A DNA stretch of 64,000 nucleotides, taken from NCBI RefSeq assembly GCF_000150275.1, contig NW_002060970.1, positions 164,791 to 228,790 of the forward strand, in the 5' to 3' direction. The position numbers and the translations under genes were made by a program. Position 1 is the stretch's first letter. Every line of letters starts with the position of its first letter. Source of the DNA: Trichoplax adhaerens (Eukaryota > Placozoa > Uniplacotomia > Trichoplacea > Trichoplacidae). The notes beneath the pieces were generated by a model. The model was not told the DNA's origin. It saw only the letters and a list, made by a program, of their open reading frames with translations, and searched no databases. Shown one piece after another: positions 1 to 12,021 of the stretch.

Positions 1-2860
1 TCTGCCAATTTCCATCTTATTTTCTATTTTCCTCACTAAATCTCCTAATGTGACTTCAAGTCACGTCATAAAATTCCAAAGTTTCAAATTCATAACAAAA
101 TGTCCAAATCTCAAAAATCAACTCTTACGATATTTTTCACGAATAAAAGTCCAAAAATTAAAACAGAAAATTATAATTAGGACATAAATTAAAACAGGAA
201 AATTATATCGGACATAAATCAGACCGGTTCCGAAATCCGAATCCGAAAAATTCGGTTTTTATAAAGATCACAGTAATCGCTTATCAAAAAAATTTATATG
301 ACTATCACGACTACTTTTCTGACATTAGTATGGCTGAGTATTGACAGTTGATGTTTTAGCGTCAGATTGTACGGTAACTGTACGATTATAGACTACATTA
401 CAGTACTTTATCGTCATGTTATAAATCCCCTTTCTCTAAGGATAGGGTTTTGCTACAAAGTCAAATTCCTTTACAATTTGAATAGACGATCAAACGCCCT
501 TTCTTTAGATTAGGCAATTGCTCTCGGGCTATTTCTATATTAATCTATATAATACCTTGTAAAATAATGAAGAAGAAAAGATGGCGACATGATGATTTGG
601 CAGGGTAAAACTTAAAGACACTATCGCTTTCTAGGTATTTTCTATAGTAAAATAGTACTAGTTACATACTAAAAGCTATAAAGGACTCTACTTTTAGTCC
701 TTTACTACGTCTAATTCAATTATCATCAACTAGACCTTGAATCATCTTGCTGCTATCTATCACACAATAACAATCAATATCAATTATGTATGAACTTTTA
801 CAAACCACATCCACGTTAAGGCATTAGTTATCTTAGCTAGCTTTACAAATATGGATATTCTCCATACTAGCTACTACTGTACTTATTAAACTATCCTAAT
901 GACACTGTAACACCGTAACACCTTCTCCATCGTCGATCCAGTAAATCTATATCGTATCTTAATATTAAGTAGGATTTACCTACAAATATTATTTCTGTAC
1001 TGATATAATCATAGAACATAGGGGATACGCGTATTTTATAGTGTGCCTAACTATAGGATATTTTAGCTCAATTCAGTACTACTCAACCACTTTTTCTTTC
1101 TTCATTCATTATTATTAATGTATCGATGCAAAAAGATATGATTCTTTTACTTGATTAAATAACAAAAACTCTACGCCTTGAGTTTGCTATCGTCACTACG
1201 ATGATAAATATTATAATACTTTACGTCTCAAGCATCCCTAGATGGCTGTTACAATTCAGTCTTTGTGGCATGGAAACGCAAAATAAAAGTCTTTACGTAG
1301 CTCGCTGGCATGAACGTCTTTTACCTCTCAAATAGGTGCTCAACTAAAGGTAGTAACAACAAGGCTTTCATGAGCACTTTTTTAATTGCTCGAACGATTA
1401 ATATCTATATAGTAACCATCTTGCTTGTAAATAACTCTAATCCAATTATTAAGCTTTACCAAAGTATGTTTCTTCGAATACATTATCCCAACATAGCTGT
1501 TGTATTAGTAAACAATCTTAACATACTGCTCATACGTAATCCTAATTCAAGCAAGAATGCTGTCTAATTCAACTACCCTGGACCAGGATTTAATCATCTT
1601 ATTACTTTCTAAACATAAAATAATCGATATCTAATATATAAGTTCAGATCTTAAATTTTGATTATAATAATTGGTAGAAGCCAGCTCGCTATCATTCACA
1701 TAGTGTGTGCATTTGTAATTTTTACTTTACATGATTTGCGAGAAGGCATTAACTATCACGTCTAGACTTACAATTATAGACTTTGCTATTTCATCTTCGA
1801 CTACAAAACTACTCGACGGGTAAGACAGTACCTTAGCACCAAATCGCAATTCTATATCATTGTAATAGCAACGCAGAATTTGTCTATTGCGGATACGTTG
1901 TGTAGCTGTATCTCATCTCCTAAATTATATAGTTGAAACCATAGATCAACTCCGGTTACTTGATGCTTCTAATTTTACTAATGCACTCTTTTAAACAAAT
2001 AAAATTTCTTATCAATGTATTCAAGTCGCTTATGATTATATAAATCAATTAGTAAATTTTCCAGATTCGCAAATGATTAGCTTATAAAATTCCACGAATG
2101 ACGCTATGATCGATAATAATAGACGAAATCAAAAAGTCCCACTTAATGGAAACCTTGCTATATCACCGCTAGCAACAGAAGTACATATATGCACATGTTT
2201 GAACCCTAATTGAAAATTCTATCAATCTGCACACAATAGCTCTTTGTCTCATATTTATTGTTATCTTTCTGTTCCGCAAATATTTGCGTATTTTTAAACT
2301 GTTACGACTTAATCCTGAATTTTAGGTTCAAATGACAAAAAAGGCACTAATTATGGATATATATATAACAACTATTGGGTGCCTTATGTTACAAAATCAA
2401 CTCCAGCAATACACAAAAATTAAAAATTAATCACCATTACTTCTTTTCAAGGGCAAATGGCAGCTATTTTCTACACAATAAATTGCTTATTCGTAATCGG
2501 TTACCATAAGTGTTATAGGTATGAAATCGAAATCAAAGTTGCCTATTGCTTAAAGCGGACATTAATATTTTGTATATAATAGTAAATTTATTAACAGAAC
2601 CAAAAGCCGCTACACAGTAGCGTGTAGTGATATATTTAATGTGGATAATTTCAGAATAACTGAATAGATTTTCGAAAAGTAGTAAAAATGAAAGTTGGTA
2701 TCATTGCCTTAAGAAATTAAGCCGGGATGAAAATTTAGATTAAAATACATACTTATACATTGTTATATTAGCAATTAAATGTTATTAAAAATTGATAGTC
2801 GCAATGTATCTATAGTAGCTAGCACTTTATTTGTGTCTGATACTTTGTCTAAAAGAATGC
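1..2860. other. No recognisable gene
   Basis: AT-rich sequence. The one modest open frame (1310-1567, plus) has no family signature or splice context and is within chance for this composition. It may hold the 3' UTR of gene A. Confidence 0.5.
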
Positions 2861-2961
2861 CTAAGTGATTTTCTAGGCACATATGAACCTATAATATGGG
2901 AAAATAGACAGCAGTTATTCAAATAGTCAAAACGAAAAAATATGTAAGTATATATATAAAC

Positions 2962-3066
2962 CTTAGTAGCTGACACTCCACGTCTAAAATGCTTACTTGT
3001 ATCGAACTTTGATCCACTAACTTGATTCTGACTGTCTTCATCCATATCTCTCCGTCGAAAAGATCG
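2962..3066 (-). CDS. Gene A exon: cytoplasmic tail (tentative)
   Basis: 105-base phase-0 exon encoding R-S-F-R-R-R-D-M-D-E-D-S and onward: basic, then acidic, with no hydrophobic stretch, as expected for the start of a cytoplasmic tail. It has an AG acceptor (ctttag) and a GT donor. It is not alignable with the tails of B and C, so assignment rests on phase, position and composition. The nearest following acceptor gives K-I-T-stop at 2861-2872. Confidence 0.45.
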
Positions 3067-6000
3067 CTAAAGATGATACAAGATTGTAACAGTTACTTAA
3101 CTGTTGAAATATCTTAGTAAAGAGTCAGAATATTGCTACATACAGCTGTTGACTTAGGCTACATTGCGTATTCAAATTAAATATCAATGAATATCCGGTT
3201 ATTTAGCATTATAGCTAACGTAATTACCATAATTCCGTACTTCTGACAAACCATATAACTGACATACGGACAGTTTAGTTACAAATAATAGAAGTCATTG
3301 CTTGCCAATATTAGATATGTTCGCTACTGATAACAACTTATTAAGTATTGCATGTGGACTGGTATGAGTTATGTATCCTAGATGTGAACTGCATAATACT
3401 ATACCGGGTTAGACATTGATGGAAAAAGTAATTATATCTTAGCTCTGCTATTCTCGAAAACGGCAGTAAAGTTTTTTATTTTATTTTCTGTAGATTTAAA
3501 ATTATTTTCGGAGAATTTAATTTAATTTCTTTTAGATTATATATTACAGTTAAATAGGTTTATAAAAGTATATGGAGTGTACCCGTACCAAATAAGTTTT
3601 GCCTTTTCTGTTGCTAATGGTGGATGTAACTACAAACTTTCGTCTCATGGTTGAAGATAAGGCGTGTCTAACCTAAGGTTAGTTTACAAATTCGTAAGAA
3701 ACGAAATGAAATTCAGTAACGAAGGGAATGAAGCAGAAAACTAGATATAAAATATGATTTATATTGTCGTACGCACTCTACATAAATCTGCAAGATTTTC
3801 GCAGACTATGTTTAATACAGTATTCCGCCATACGCACATTTACGAATACGCAATTTATGATTGTATTCTAACCTCCGAATTTAGTAGGCAATGAAACAGA
3901 AGGATGAAAAGGCCCTAATTAGAAAATAAATTTTTAATATTAACGAATCAATGCTCATCCGATGGACTTGAAAGACTTTCGCTGTCCAGTAATTCTGGTA
4001 TTCTAACTACAGAAAAATTTGTAGGCCGGAACCACTATTTGTTGAGCGATTAATGCTTTAATTATATGTGTTTATAATTTCTAAATACGTAGTGCTTTTG
4101 AATTATTTCTATTCTGTTGCAGCAGCTTAAGATGCTTTCAAATGACATACTATCTTAAAATGAATATAGACCTGTATGTAACCCATATTCACCTGAAAAC
4201 TATTGAATATAACAAATAAGTATGCAAAGATAATGGTTTCTTCTGTCAGCGGTATCAAACCAAAGACCCATGTCAAACCAAGAATGGGCAATAAAATTGC
4301 GGTAGCTTTTACAATTGATCTTTGAAAGAAATTAGAATAAACTAGTTATCTAACTTAATGATTGAATTTGCCTGGCAAGTACTTCACAGTCAAATTATAT
4401 TAAAGCAAAAAAAGCACTTATAAAAGATCTACTCTTACTTGACTTTTAGTAGAGTGGTGTTTTTTGTCACATTTTCGCCAGCAACGGATCCACTTTTAGC
4501 AACTGATATTTGTATCACCGCTACCATGATGACTGCATTCGCCTTTTGAAGATTAGAAATAAGATAATTGATTCATACCTTATGGTAGTCTAACGTCTGA
4601 TCCAAAGGAAATTACTGTTTTACGAATACTAAAAGTCTTAGTAATATTGAACAATACTACAATGTCTTAAATTCAGTTAGCTTCACTAACCGCTAATACT
4701 CCAATGATTGGGCCAAGGAAAGACCAGATCATGCCATCTGCGTAGGAAAGCCAACACCTATTACATACGTATAAATGCAATCAATTGGTTGGATGCAAAG
4801 TGCGATTATCATTACTTTACGATATGTACGTGCAAGACGCAATAAAATGAGGGTCATGTTAGTTTATTTGCTAGGGTATCCAAAAGAAGTATGAATTCAT
4901 TGAGCTGACTATATTAATATAGTACAGTATGGTATCTATGATTTATATGCAAAATTTACCCTTGAATAAAACTTACCTAGCGTCTTTGCCGTAGCCATCC
5001 CATCTTATAATTGCAGTTGAAGTAACAATAACACATGGTATACCTGAATTAAGAAGTGTCTGAGGATGAATTTTAGGCACTAATATGTATATATATATAC
5101 GTGTATCTGAATATTAATGAGCATATCTTTATCTTAAATAAATGAATTATTTATCAATCTGATACAAAATTTTAGTTCAACATACCCCATCCAATACACA
5201 GGTATAGCTTAATTTTACTTTTGTGATTAAAGACAGCAATGATAACAAAGTACAAGTGCAATCCCTCGACAAACATCCAAGTAAATGACGCCAAGTAAGA
5301 AAGATGTAGCAAGAGAGCTGATATCTTGCATAATATCTAGATCGTAGTATCATTAAGGATAAAGTGGTTAATTATAACAGAAGAACAATAACTAAGTTGA
5401 ATTACTTCGCAAATTTTGATACACGGTTATTATGATATGATATCAATTCTATCAATTCAGCTTTAAACAAACTATTATCAGAGTAAACTTATTATATCTA
5501 TAATTAGATACTACCTCTGTACGTGTATTCCTTTAAAACTACAAGCATTTGATAATATTTTTAAGAAAGTCAGAAATATATTATATTGAAAGATATTGAA
5601 TTCTCTACATAACTTTTATGGTATTAGCAAGTATAAAGTCAAACCTTGATTTCTGCGGCGTTCATCGTTATGATTAACATTATTTGAGCGAGTATTAGCG
5701 CAAGAATAAAATTTTTATGAACGAAAAATCGTTCAGTATTAAGCCTGAAAGCGTGCCATAAGCGAATAATTAGCGGTAGAAAAATGATTCATAAATATGC
5801 AAGTCCATACGTTATACCTTTCCTATAAGACTGTAAATTGCATTTTCAGTTATCTGAATTAAAAGTAATATTACTTCCTCATGTACCTTAAAAATGTATA
5901 ACAAAAAATTGTGATTGCCATGGATATAATGGAGAATCCAATTCCAATGTATGTTATGAACTGTAAAATCTCCAGGTCCCGATCAAATTTTGTTAAATTC

Positions 6001-9000
6001 ACCTTCAAAAGAATCAAGAAATTCAATACATATAGGAATGTGGTACTAAAGTTTAGACTGATAGAGATGACGTTCATAACGTATAAAGAGAAACTGTAGG
6101 CAAATTTGCAAATGTAAGATATAAATCAGACATTAAACATAAAATTTCTAAATACCTCTGTTATTTGCAACATAATGGCAAAATGTGTTAAGTGATTACA
6201 GGAACAAACGGTATAAGTCTCAGATTGATTCACGATCAAACAGCCATTTTTCGACCATTTCCTATTTGCATTTCAAAAAAAACAATATTTAAACCGATTT
6301 GAGCATTTCTATACACAGATTTGGTATCAACCAGCAAATTCTGAAGCCATTGCATTAACATTTAAGCACGCTAAAGTAATCAATGTGTACGTATTTATTA
6401 GTATTTACCAAAAATGCAATCATAAGGTTAATACAATAGGGAAAAATAAAACTAGATCGAAAGTAAATCGCTCCTTTGCAAAGCATTCGGGTGACTACAG
6501 TAAATACTGTTTTAATAGAATACCTAAGCGTAGTATTCCAAAATACGCAAGTGGTTTTAAGCTTTTTGCCTTTAGGTTCATAATCATAACGATAAATGAA
6601 AGGTCTTTTGTATCCGTGAAAAGCCGATTTGGGATAGACGGTGCAAGATACGATAGAAGACAAGTTGGTTCTTGAATCACTAAAGAAAAATAGTTATGTA
6701 TCTTATTAGGCGTAATTAGGTATTTAATTACTACAATAAACACCATATCAAGTAACCTATACGTTTTTTTTATTCTTATTTATTGTGTTACAGTATAATT
6801 ACTTGAAATATCCAAATATTTCATTAGGAGCTTTTAGAACGCCAACACTGACACTGACAATTGCACCTAAAAATTACGATCACATACTTTAAGCTTAGCA
6901 ATAACGCCTCATTTTTGTTGATCTAAAACTATCGCTTTCGCATTACCAATACTTTAGGCGTAATAAGAATTGAAAGCAACTAATTTACATCTATCCTAAA
7001 AGTTTCCATTGCTACTAATTATATTGAATATTCCTATTAATTATCATTACCTGGATCAAGTGATTCTCTAGAAATATAAACTGATACCGAACGTTCACTA
7101 CCCTGATTAATTGGAAAAGATGCATAATAGTCGTCTACAGTATGGTTGGTATTGTTGACATCGCCAACTACGTAAGCTGTTGCAATCAAAATAGTTAAGG
7201 AATTACCATAAGATTACACTCTTGGACGCTAGCGAAAAACACTTGTAATTAAGCGTTATCTTGAGATATTATATGGTACATGATAATGTAGCTTCAAATC
7301 CTTACCAGTTTTGCTGTTAGTAACATTAATTTTATCTCCATTATTTAATGTAGGCGATAACTTGTCACCTAATTTATCCATGGAGACAACAGATTGAGTC
7401 GCCAGTGCTCCATGAGTGTGACCATTCTGCAATGATTTATTGTTGCATTATTATTTTTGAAAGCAATTTGTCATAATAGCGATATTTCGCTCTCCTCTAT
7501 TTCCGTAAAGCTGTTATTACTGTATCAAGCTCCAACATACCGAATGGCCGGCGGCATAAGCGGATACTTTGTCAAATCGGTCAATGTAAGCCTGTCATTA
7601 GAGAAAGGCGTTAATAATTAAGATAATTTACAGGACCATTGCGGTCATACTTTTCATTAATAATAATGGCTGCAATCGTTGAGGAAAATGCATTTATTTT
7701 TATAACTGAAACGATTAAAAATTGGCGACCATTCTAGCTATTGGACGAAAATCTGCAATTGTTATTCATACTGACTTCATAGCAAAACAACAGTAAATTT
7801 TGCAGTAAAGATAAGACGTAGTAAGCGGTCAGTAGTTTGAGCAACATTGATACTTACTGAGGCAAATTGAGTTTTATCACGATGACTGGCATTCTTTAAG
7901 ATGGCTTCCACAACGAGCGATTGCATTTGATAATATTGTATCATAGGATCTGAATAACCTTGTGCAGAATTACCTAAAGCCAGTGGTATATGTAATATTG
8001 TGGTCACATTCTGTACTGGTTTAGTATTGGGAACCTAGCGATTGATATTTCATGTCGAGTTAGTTTATAGACCGGTATATCAGGTCAAATTGTTTCTAAT
8101 GCACAAGAGTACATAAATGTCAATAGCAAACCGGGTTTTGGAAAGGTACTTTCGTCGTTGCTGAACCTGTAGCACTACTTGTACTTGCTGCTGCTATATC
8201 AGAAGAAATGGAATGATTGCGATTTAAATAAGCATGACTTGCGATTTCCTATCGATATTTTTACACTATCATTATGACACAGTCTACAATAGGTACTGCG
8301 GGTAGCCTTCAAATCATTTTATGAGGTATGCAGTACACTGTCGCTACCGAAGAGCTTAACATATCATTTATGCTGACGTTGCAATACAACTTTATGCGCA
8401 TATAAACCGATCAACTTCCAAATGGAAATTCTAATCAAGTTTTAGTTGATAAATGTAATTTAATCAGATGAAGAAGTTTTAATATCCGATTATAAATTTG
8501 GGTTTGGCAGATATTCGTAGAACTGGCTATCATGATGAGCTAATGTATGTTAATACACAGCTTTCATTAGTACGCATACCGCTAGTGGTGGCCATTGGAG
8601 TAGTCACTGGCGCGTTAGTGGAGGGGATACTTGTGCTTGATGGTGCAGTATTGGAGCTAGTTACAGTAGTCATGGCTGTAGATGGCGTTGTCGATGGTGC
8701 TGTAGTTGGCAAAGTAGTAACTTTAGTAGTCGATTTACTGGTTACTTCGCTCGTTGTTCCAGCCAAAACTGTAGTTGTTGCCTTAGTGGTTAAATCGGTT
8801 GTTGCTTTGTTGGTGGTTGGCACAGTTATGGTAGGAGATGTTGAATCTGTAGTAGCGGCTGTTGTTGATCTTGTAGAGGGCTGTGTCGTTTTTGGAGTAG
8901 AGACTTGAGATAGGCTTGCATTTTGAGTAACCTCAGTAGTAATAACACTTTCACTTGCAGTGGTTGTTTCCATGGCAGCCAGTGAGGTGGCTTCAGAAGT

Positions 9001-12000
9001 CATCTCTGTAGTCGCTTCTGTTGTTCCATTGGTAGTCTCCTCCAAGGTGCTTTCCGTAGTTGTTTCTGCTGTTAAATCTGTAGTATTTCCATCAGTTGTA
9101 CCTGTACTCCAATCGGTAGTTGCTTGCATAGCAAAATTGCTGCCTGTGGTAACTTCATTACCGTCGTCTGTAGCAGCTTGGCTAGTAGCCGCTATGGCTG
9201 CCACAGTGTTCTCAATTCCTGTGCTTGTTTCTGTAAATGCTTCTGTTGTTGCATTTGACGATGCTCTAGTTACGTCAGCCGTTACTCCAGTCGTTGCTTC
9301 AGTCGTTGATGGTGTCGTCGCTTCCGTAGTTGCTTCACTTGTTGATTCGGAGGTCGCTTCCGCAGTTACTTTAGTCGTCGCTTCGGCAGTGACCACGGCA
9401 GAGGTAGTTTCAGTAGCTGCTTCAGTCACGACCTCAGTTGCCTCGCTAGTACCGTTAGTGGTTGTTTCAGTCGTTGCTTCAGTCGTCGCTTCAGTCGTCG
9501 CTTCAGTCGTCGCTTCAGTCGTCGCTTCAGTCGTTGCTTCAGTGGTTGTTTCAGAGGTTGCTTCAGTCGTTGCTTCAGTCGTTGCTTCAGTCGTGGCTTC
9601 AGTCGTCGCTTCAGTCGTTGCTTCGGTCGTTGCTTCAGTCGTTGCTTCAGTCGTTGCTTCAGTCGTTGCTTCAGTCGTTGCTTCAGTCGTTGCTTCAGTC
9701 GTTGCTTCAGTCGTTGCTTCAGTCGTTGCTTCAGTCGTTGCTTCAGTCGTTGCTTCAGTCGTTGCTTCAGTCGTTGCTTCAGTCGTTACTTCAGTTGTTG
9801 CTTCAGTTGTCGCTTCAGTGCTCGCTTCAGTCGTTGCTTCAGTGCTCGATTCAGTCGTTGCTTCAGTTGTTGCTTCAGTCGTTGCTTCAGTCGTTGCTTC
9901 CGTGGTTACTTCCGTTGTTGCTTCAGTCGTCGCTTCAGTTGTCGCTTCAGTTGTCGCTTCCGTCGTTGCTTCCGTCGTTGCTTCCGTCGTTGCTTCAGTT
10001 GTTGCTTCAGTTGTTGCTTCGGTCGTCGCCTCAGTTGTCGCTTCAGTCGTTGCTTCAGTCGTTGCTTCAGTCGTCGCTTCAGTTGTTGCTTCAGTTGTTG
10101 CTACAGTTGTTGCTATTGTAGTCGCTTCAGTCGTTGGAACAGTGGCGTCTTGTCACAAGTACGTAATAAAATGTGTATCAGCGATATACAGTATAAAATG
10201 AAATAAAATGAATTCTAGTGTACTTATTTTACGATGTAATATGAATTAAGAGAGAGAATCGTTATCCAACTGAATATTGCAATTTTCTACTGCTCTAATG
10301 GAGCCGTTTAATGCATCGATTTNNNNNNNNNNNNNNNNNNNNNNNNNNNNNNNNNNNNNNNNNNNNNNNNNNTTTTGAGTACCTCAGTAGTAATAACACT
10401 TTCACTTGCAGTGGTTGTTTCCATGGCAGCCAGTGAGGTGGCTTCAGAAGTCATCTCTGTAGTCGCTTCTGTTGTTCCATTGGTAGTCTCCTCCAAGGTG
10501 CTTTCCGTAGTTGTTTCTGCCGTTAAATCTGTAGTATTTCCATCAGTTGTACCTGTACTCCAATCGGTAGTTGCTTGCATAGCAAAATTGCTGCCTGTGG
10601 TAACTTCATTACCGTCGTCTGTAGCAGCTTGGCTAGTAGCCGCTATGGCTGCCACAGTGTTCTCAATTTCTGTGCTTGTTTCGGTAAATGCTTCTGTTGT
10701 TGCGTTTGACGATGCTCTAGTTACGTCAGCCGTTACTCCAGTCGTTGCTTCAGTCGTTGATGGTGTCGTCGCTTCCGTAGTTGCTTCACTTGTTGATTCG
10801 GAGGTCGCTTCCGCAGTTACTTTAGTTGTCGCTTCGGCAGTGACCTCGGCAGAGGTAGTTTCAGTAGCTGCTTCAGTCACGACCTCAGTTGCCTCGCTAG
10901 TACCGTTAGTGGTTGTTTCAGTCGTTGCTTCAGCCGTCGCTTCAGTCGTCGCTTCAGTCGTCGCTTCAGTGGTTGTTTCAGTGGTTGTTTCAGTGGTTAT
11001 TTCAGAGGTTGCTTCAGTCGTTGCTTCAGTCGTTGCTTCAGTCGTCGCTTCAGTCGTTGCTTCGGTCGTTGCTTCAGTCGTTGCTTCAGTCGTCGCTTCA
11101 GTCGTCGCTTCAGTCGTCGCTTCAGTCGTCGCTTCAGTTGTCGCTTCAGTCGTTGCTTCAGTCGTTGCTTCAGTCGTTGCTTCAGTCGTTGCTTCAGTCG
11201 TTGCTTCAGTCGTTGCTTCAGTTGTTGCTTCAGTCGTTGCTTCAGTCGTTGCTTCAGTCGTCGCTTCAGTTGTTGCTTCAGTTGTTGCTACAGTTGTTGC
11301 TATTGTAGTCGCTTCAGTCGTCGCTTCAGTCGTCGCTTCAGTCGTCGCTTCAGTTGTTGCTTCAGTTGTTGCTACAGTTGTTGCTATTGTAGTCGCTTCA
11401 GTCGTTGGAACAGTGGCGTCTTGTCACAAGTACGTAATAAAATGTGTATCAGCGATATACAGTATAAAATGAAATAAAATGAATTCTAGTGTACTTATTT
11501 TACGATGTAATATGAATTAAGAGAGAGAATCGTTATCCAACTGAATATTGCAATTTTCTACTGCTCTAATGGAGCCGTTTAATGCATCGATTATAACTTA
11601 CTGTATTCGCATATATACCGAATCGAAAAACCTTCACATTGGGCTTCATTCCATTTCCAATCGCTACTGACATAAGTATAGTGGGCACATTGAAAAAATG
11701 CGCTCATTCTAGTAGAGAACTGCCAGTCACTAAATCCATAATCAGCTATTGATTTTAAAGTCTGAATCCAGATGCGATCAGCATCGTTTTCAAAGCCTGG
11801 GAGACCGTTAGTATGGAAACTTCCTAACCAGTATTTATCTACACTATTTGTCAGCAGATTGGCTTTGATAAAATTATTTTTGGCTACGCTATCTACGTAG
11901 ACTAGTTTAGAGCCAGTTCGAAGGCTTTCACATTCAGTAATAGCCTCGGAGTATTTTTTTAAAAGCGATCCAACTTTTAAGCAACTACTGCCATAATTCT

Positions 12001-12021
12001 GCCATCCCGAATCGCATTGAC
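2962..12021 (-). CDS. Gene A: CTLD-mucin-GAIN/GPS-7TM adhesion GPCR (multi-exon)
   Basis: Predicted adhesion-class G-protein-coupled receptor in the plasma membrane. Exons in transcript order: 11602-12021 (C-type lectin), 8580-10148 (Thr-rich stalk; a second copy is 10373-11419), 8132-8193, 7858-8034, 7541-7591, 7306-7426, 7051-7176, 6803-6866, 6524-6679 (GAIN), 6156-6261 (GPS), 5887-6002, 5645-5744, 5186-5336, 4977-5043, 4691-4757, 4439-4542, 4193-4319, 3873-3914 (7TM), 2962-3066 (tail). All have GT..AG borders and compatible phases. A final mini-exon at 2861-2872 giving K-I-T-stop is possible. The start codon/signal-peptide exon was not found, so the 5' end is incomplete. The assembly gap falls between the two mucin copies. 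Family assignment rests on the CNHLTHFA GPS motif and the seven helices. Ligand and coupling are unknown. Confidence 0.85.
3873..6002 (-). CDS. Gene A: seven-transmembrane domain exons
   Basis: Eight exons: TM1 5887-6002; TM2 5645-5744 (E-R-F-F-V-H-K-N-F); TM3 5186-5336 (C-K-I-S ... F-V-E-G-L-H-L-Y-F, ending G-W-G); TM4 4977-5043; loop 2/TM5 4691-4757 (C-W-L-S-Y ... M-I-W-S-F); TM5/loop 3 4439-4542; TM6-7 4193-4319 (L-G-L-T-W-V-F-G-L, ending N-S-F-Q); 3873-3914 (G-L-F-I-L-L-F-H-C). These match class B2/adhesion GPCR signatures, including the TM3-loop 2 Cys pair. TM3 takes the upstream acceptor because it gives 151 bases, as in B and C, and restores the conserved Cys-Lys. Confidence 0.9.
6156..6261 (-). 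CDS. Gene A exon: GPS autoproteolysis site
   Basis: 106-base exon encoding W-S-K-N-G-C ... C-S-C-N-H-L-T-H-F-A-I-M-L. The two Trp/Cys pairs and the H-L/T tripeptide are the canonical GPS. By family knowledge cleavage falls between Leu and Thr, leaving T-H-F-A-I-M as the start of the tethered agonist. Genes B and C have an exon of exactly the same length and phase. Confidence 0.92.
6524..8034 (-). CDS. Gene A: GAIN domain exons
   Basis: Exons 7858-8034, 7541-7591, 7306-7426, 7051-7176, 6803-6866 and 6524-6679 form the GAIN (GPCR autoproteolysis-inducing) domain. The first encode helix-forming sequence (for example Q-S-L-V-V-E-A-I-L). The last two encode beta-strands, ending in S-C-T-V-Y-P and T-T-C-V-F-W-N just before the GPS exon; these Cys/Trp landmarks are standard for GAIN subdomain B. 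Exon 6803-6866 was found because it repairs the phase between 7051 and 6679 and creates an N-glycosylation-like N-D-S. The preceding small exon 8132-8193 is Ser/Thr/Ala-rich and belongs to the stalk. Confidence 0.75.
8580..10148 (-). CDS. Gene A exon: Thr/Glu/Ala-rich mucin-like stalk (copy 1)
   Basis: Single 1569-base exon open throughout in the frame that joins the lectin exon (phase 1) to the next exon (phase 1), about 520 residues. The 5' half translates as repeats of Thr-Thr-Glu-Ala from a 12-bp unit; the 3' half is a less regular Thr/Ser/Ala-rich segment. Almost no Cys and no folded domain are visible. This composition is typical of an extended, O-glycosylated stalk holding the lectin head away from the membrane. 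A near-identical copy lies across the gap at 10373-11419, so only one is likely to be real in any one haplotype. A long open frame on the plus strand here (Ala-Ser-Val-Val repeats) is a shadow. Confidence 0.8.
9462..10130 (-). repeat. 12-bp tandem array in gene A mucin exon (copy 1)
   Basis: About 55 tandem copies of a 12-base unit, on the plus strand mostly gtcgttgcttca, encoding Thr-Thr-Glu-Ala on the minus strand. The block at about 9623-9785 is almost perfectly homogeneous; flanking units vary mainly at synonymous positions (gtc/gtt, gtt/gtc). Confidence 0.95.
10323..10372. other. Assembly gap (50 N)
   Basis: Exactly 50 N, a conventional placeholder length, so the real distance is unknown. 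It sits between a copy of the intron that precedes the mucin exon (ending at about 10321) and the interior of the second mucin copy. Confidence 0.99.
10373..11419 (-). CDS. Gene A mucin exon, second copy, truncated by the gap
   Basis: Same acceptor, same frame and nearly the same sequence as 8580-10148, but cut off at the gap (10323-10372). It has fewer 12-bp repeats than copy 1. Non-repeat parts differ by only a handful of substitutions, plus one missing A beside the gap (ttttgagtacc against ttttgagtaacc at 8921). This is most simply a second allele, or an assembly of one tandem array from both sides, and not an extra exon. Its intron side (11420-11601) is the one that continues into the lectin exon. 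Confidence 0.65.
10912..11405 (-). repeat. 12-bp tandem array in gene A mucin exon (copy 2)
   Basis: Same unit as at 9462-10130 but about 40 copies. It contains an internal duplication: a block ending in gctacagttgttgctattgta occurs at about 11280-11310 and again at about 11364-11394, where copy 1 has it once. Confidence 0.95.
11602..12021 (-). CDS. Gene A exon: C-type lectin-like domain
   Basis: One exon encoding about 140 residues, phase 1 at both ends, so it is a shuffleable module. It begins G-Q-C-D-S-G-W and carries the CTLD hallmarks: the first Cys pair region (C-D-S-G-W, then S-S-C-L-K), the W-L-G-S core strand where WIGL usually sits, a late Cys in the F-Q-C-A-H region, W-K-W-N-E-A-Q-C, and the terminal R-Y-I-C-E. 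No EPN or QPD calcium/sugar-selectivity triplet is seen, so ligand binding may not be the classical Ca-dependent sugar mode. It is the most N-terminal domain I can support. The exon upstream that should supply a signal peptide is not identified. Confidence 0.9.

Larger units (their letters stand above)
8921..11592. repeat. Large direct duplication flanking the assembly gap
   Basis: 8921-10321 and 10373-11592 are nearly identical direct copies covering most of the mucin exon and its upstream intron. Outside the 12-bp array they differ at only a few positions; array length differs by roughly 180 bases. The gap sits exactly between them. Confidence 0.9.

Noticed and set aside
9462-10121. Plus-strand frame of Leu-Leu-Gln-Ser repeats resembling a glutamine-rich protein
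   Set aside because: Another shadow frame of the same tandem array, with no splice or start context.
8960-10201. 413-codon plus-strand open frame of Ala-Ser-Val-Val repeats, with similar frames at 10375-11472 and 59628-60428
   Set aside because: It is the complement of the Thr-Thr-Glu-Ala array. A 12-bp repeat without stops is open in several frames. The minus-strand frame joins neighbouring exons in phase; this one does not.
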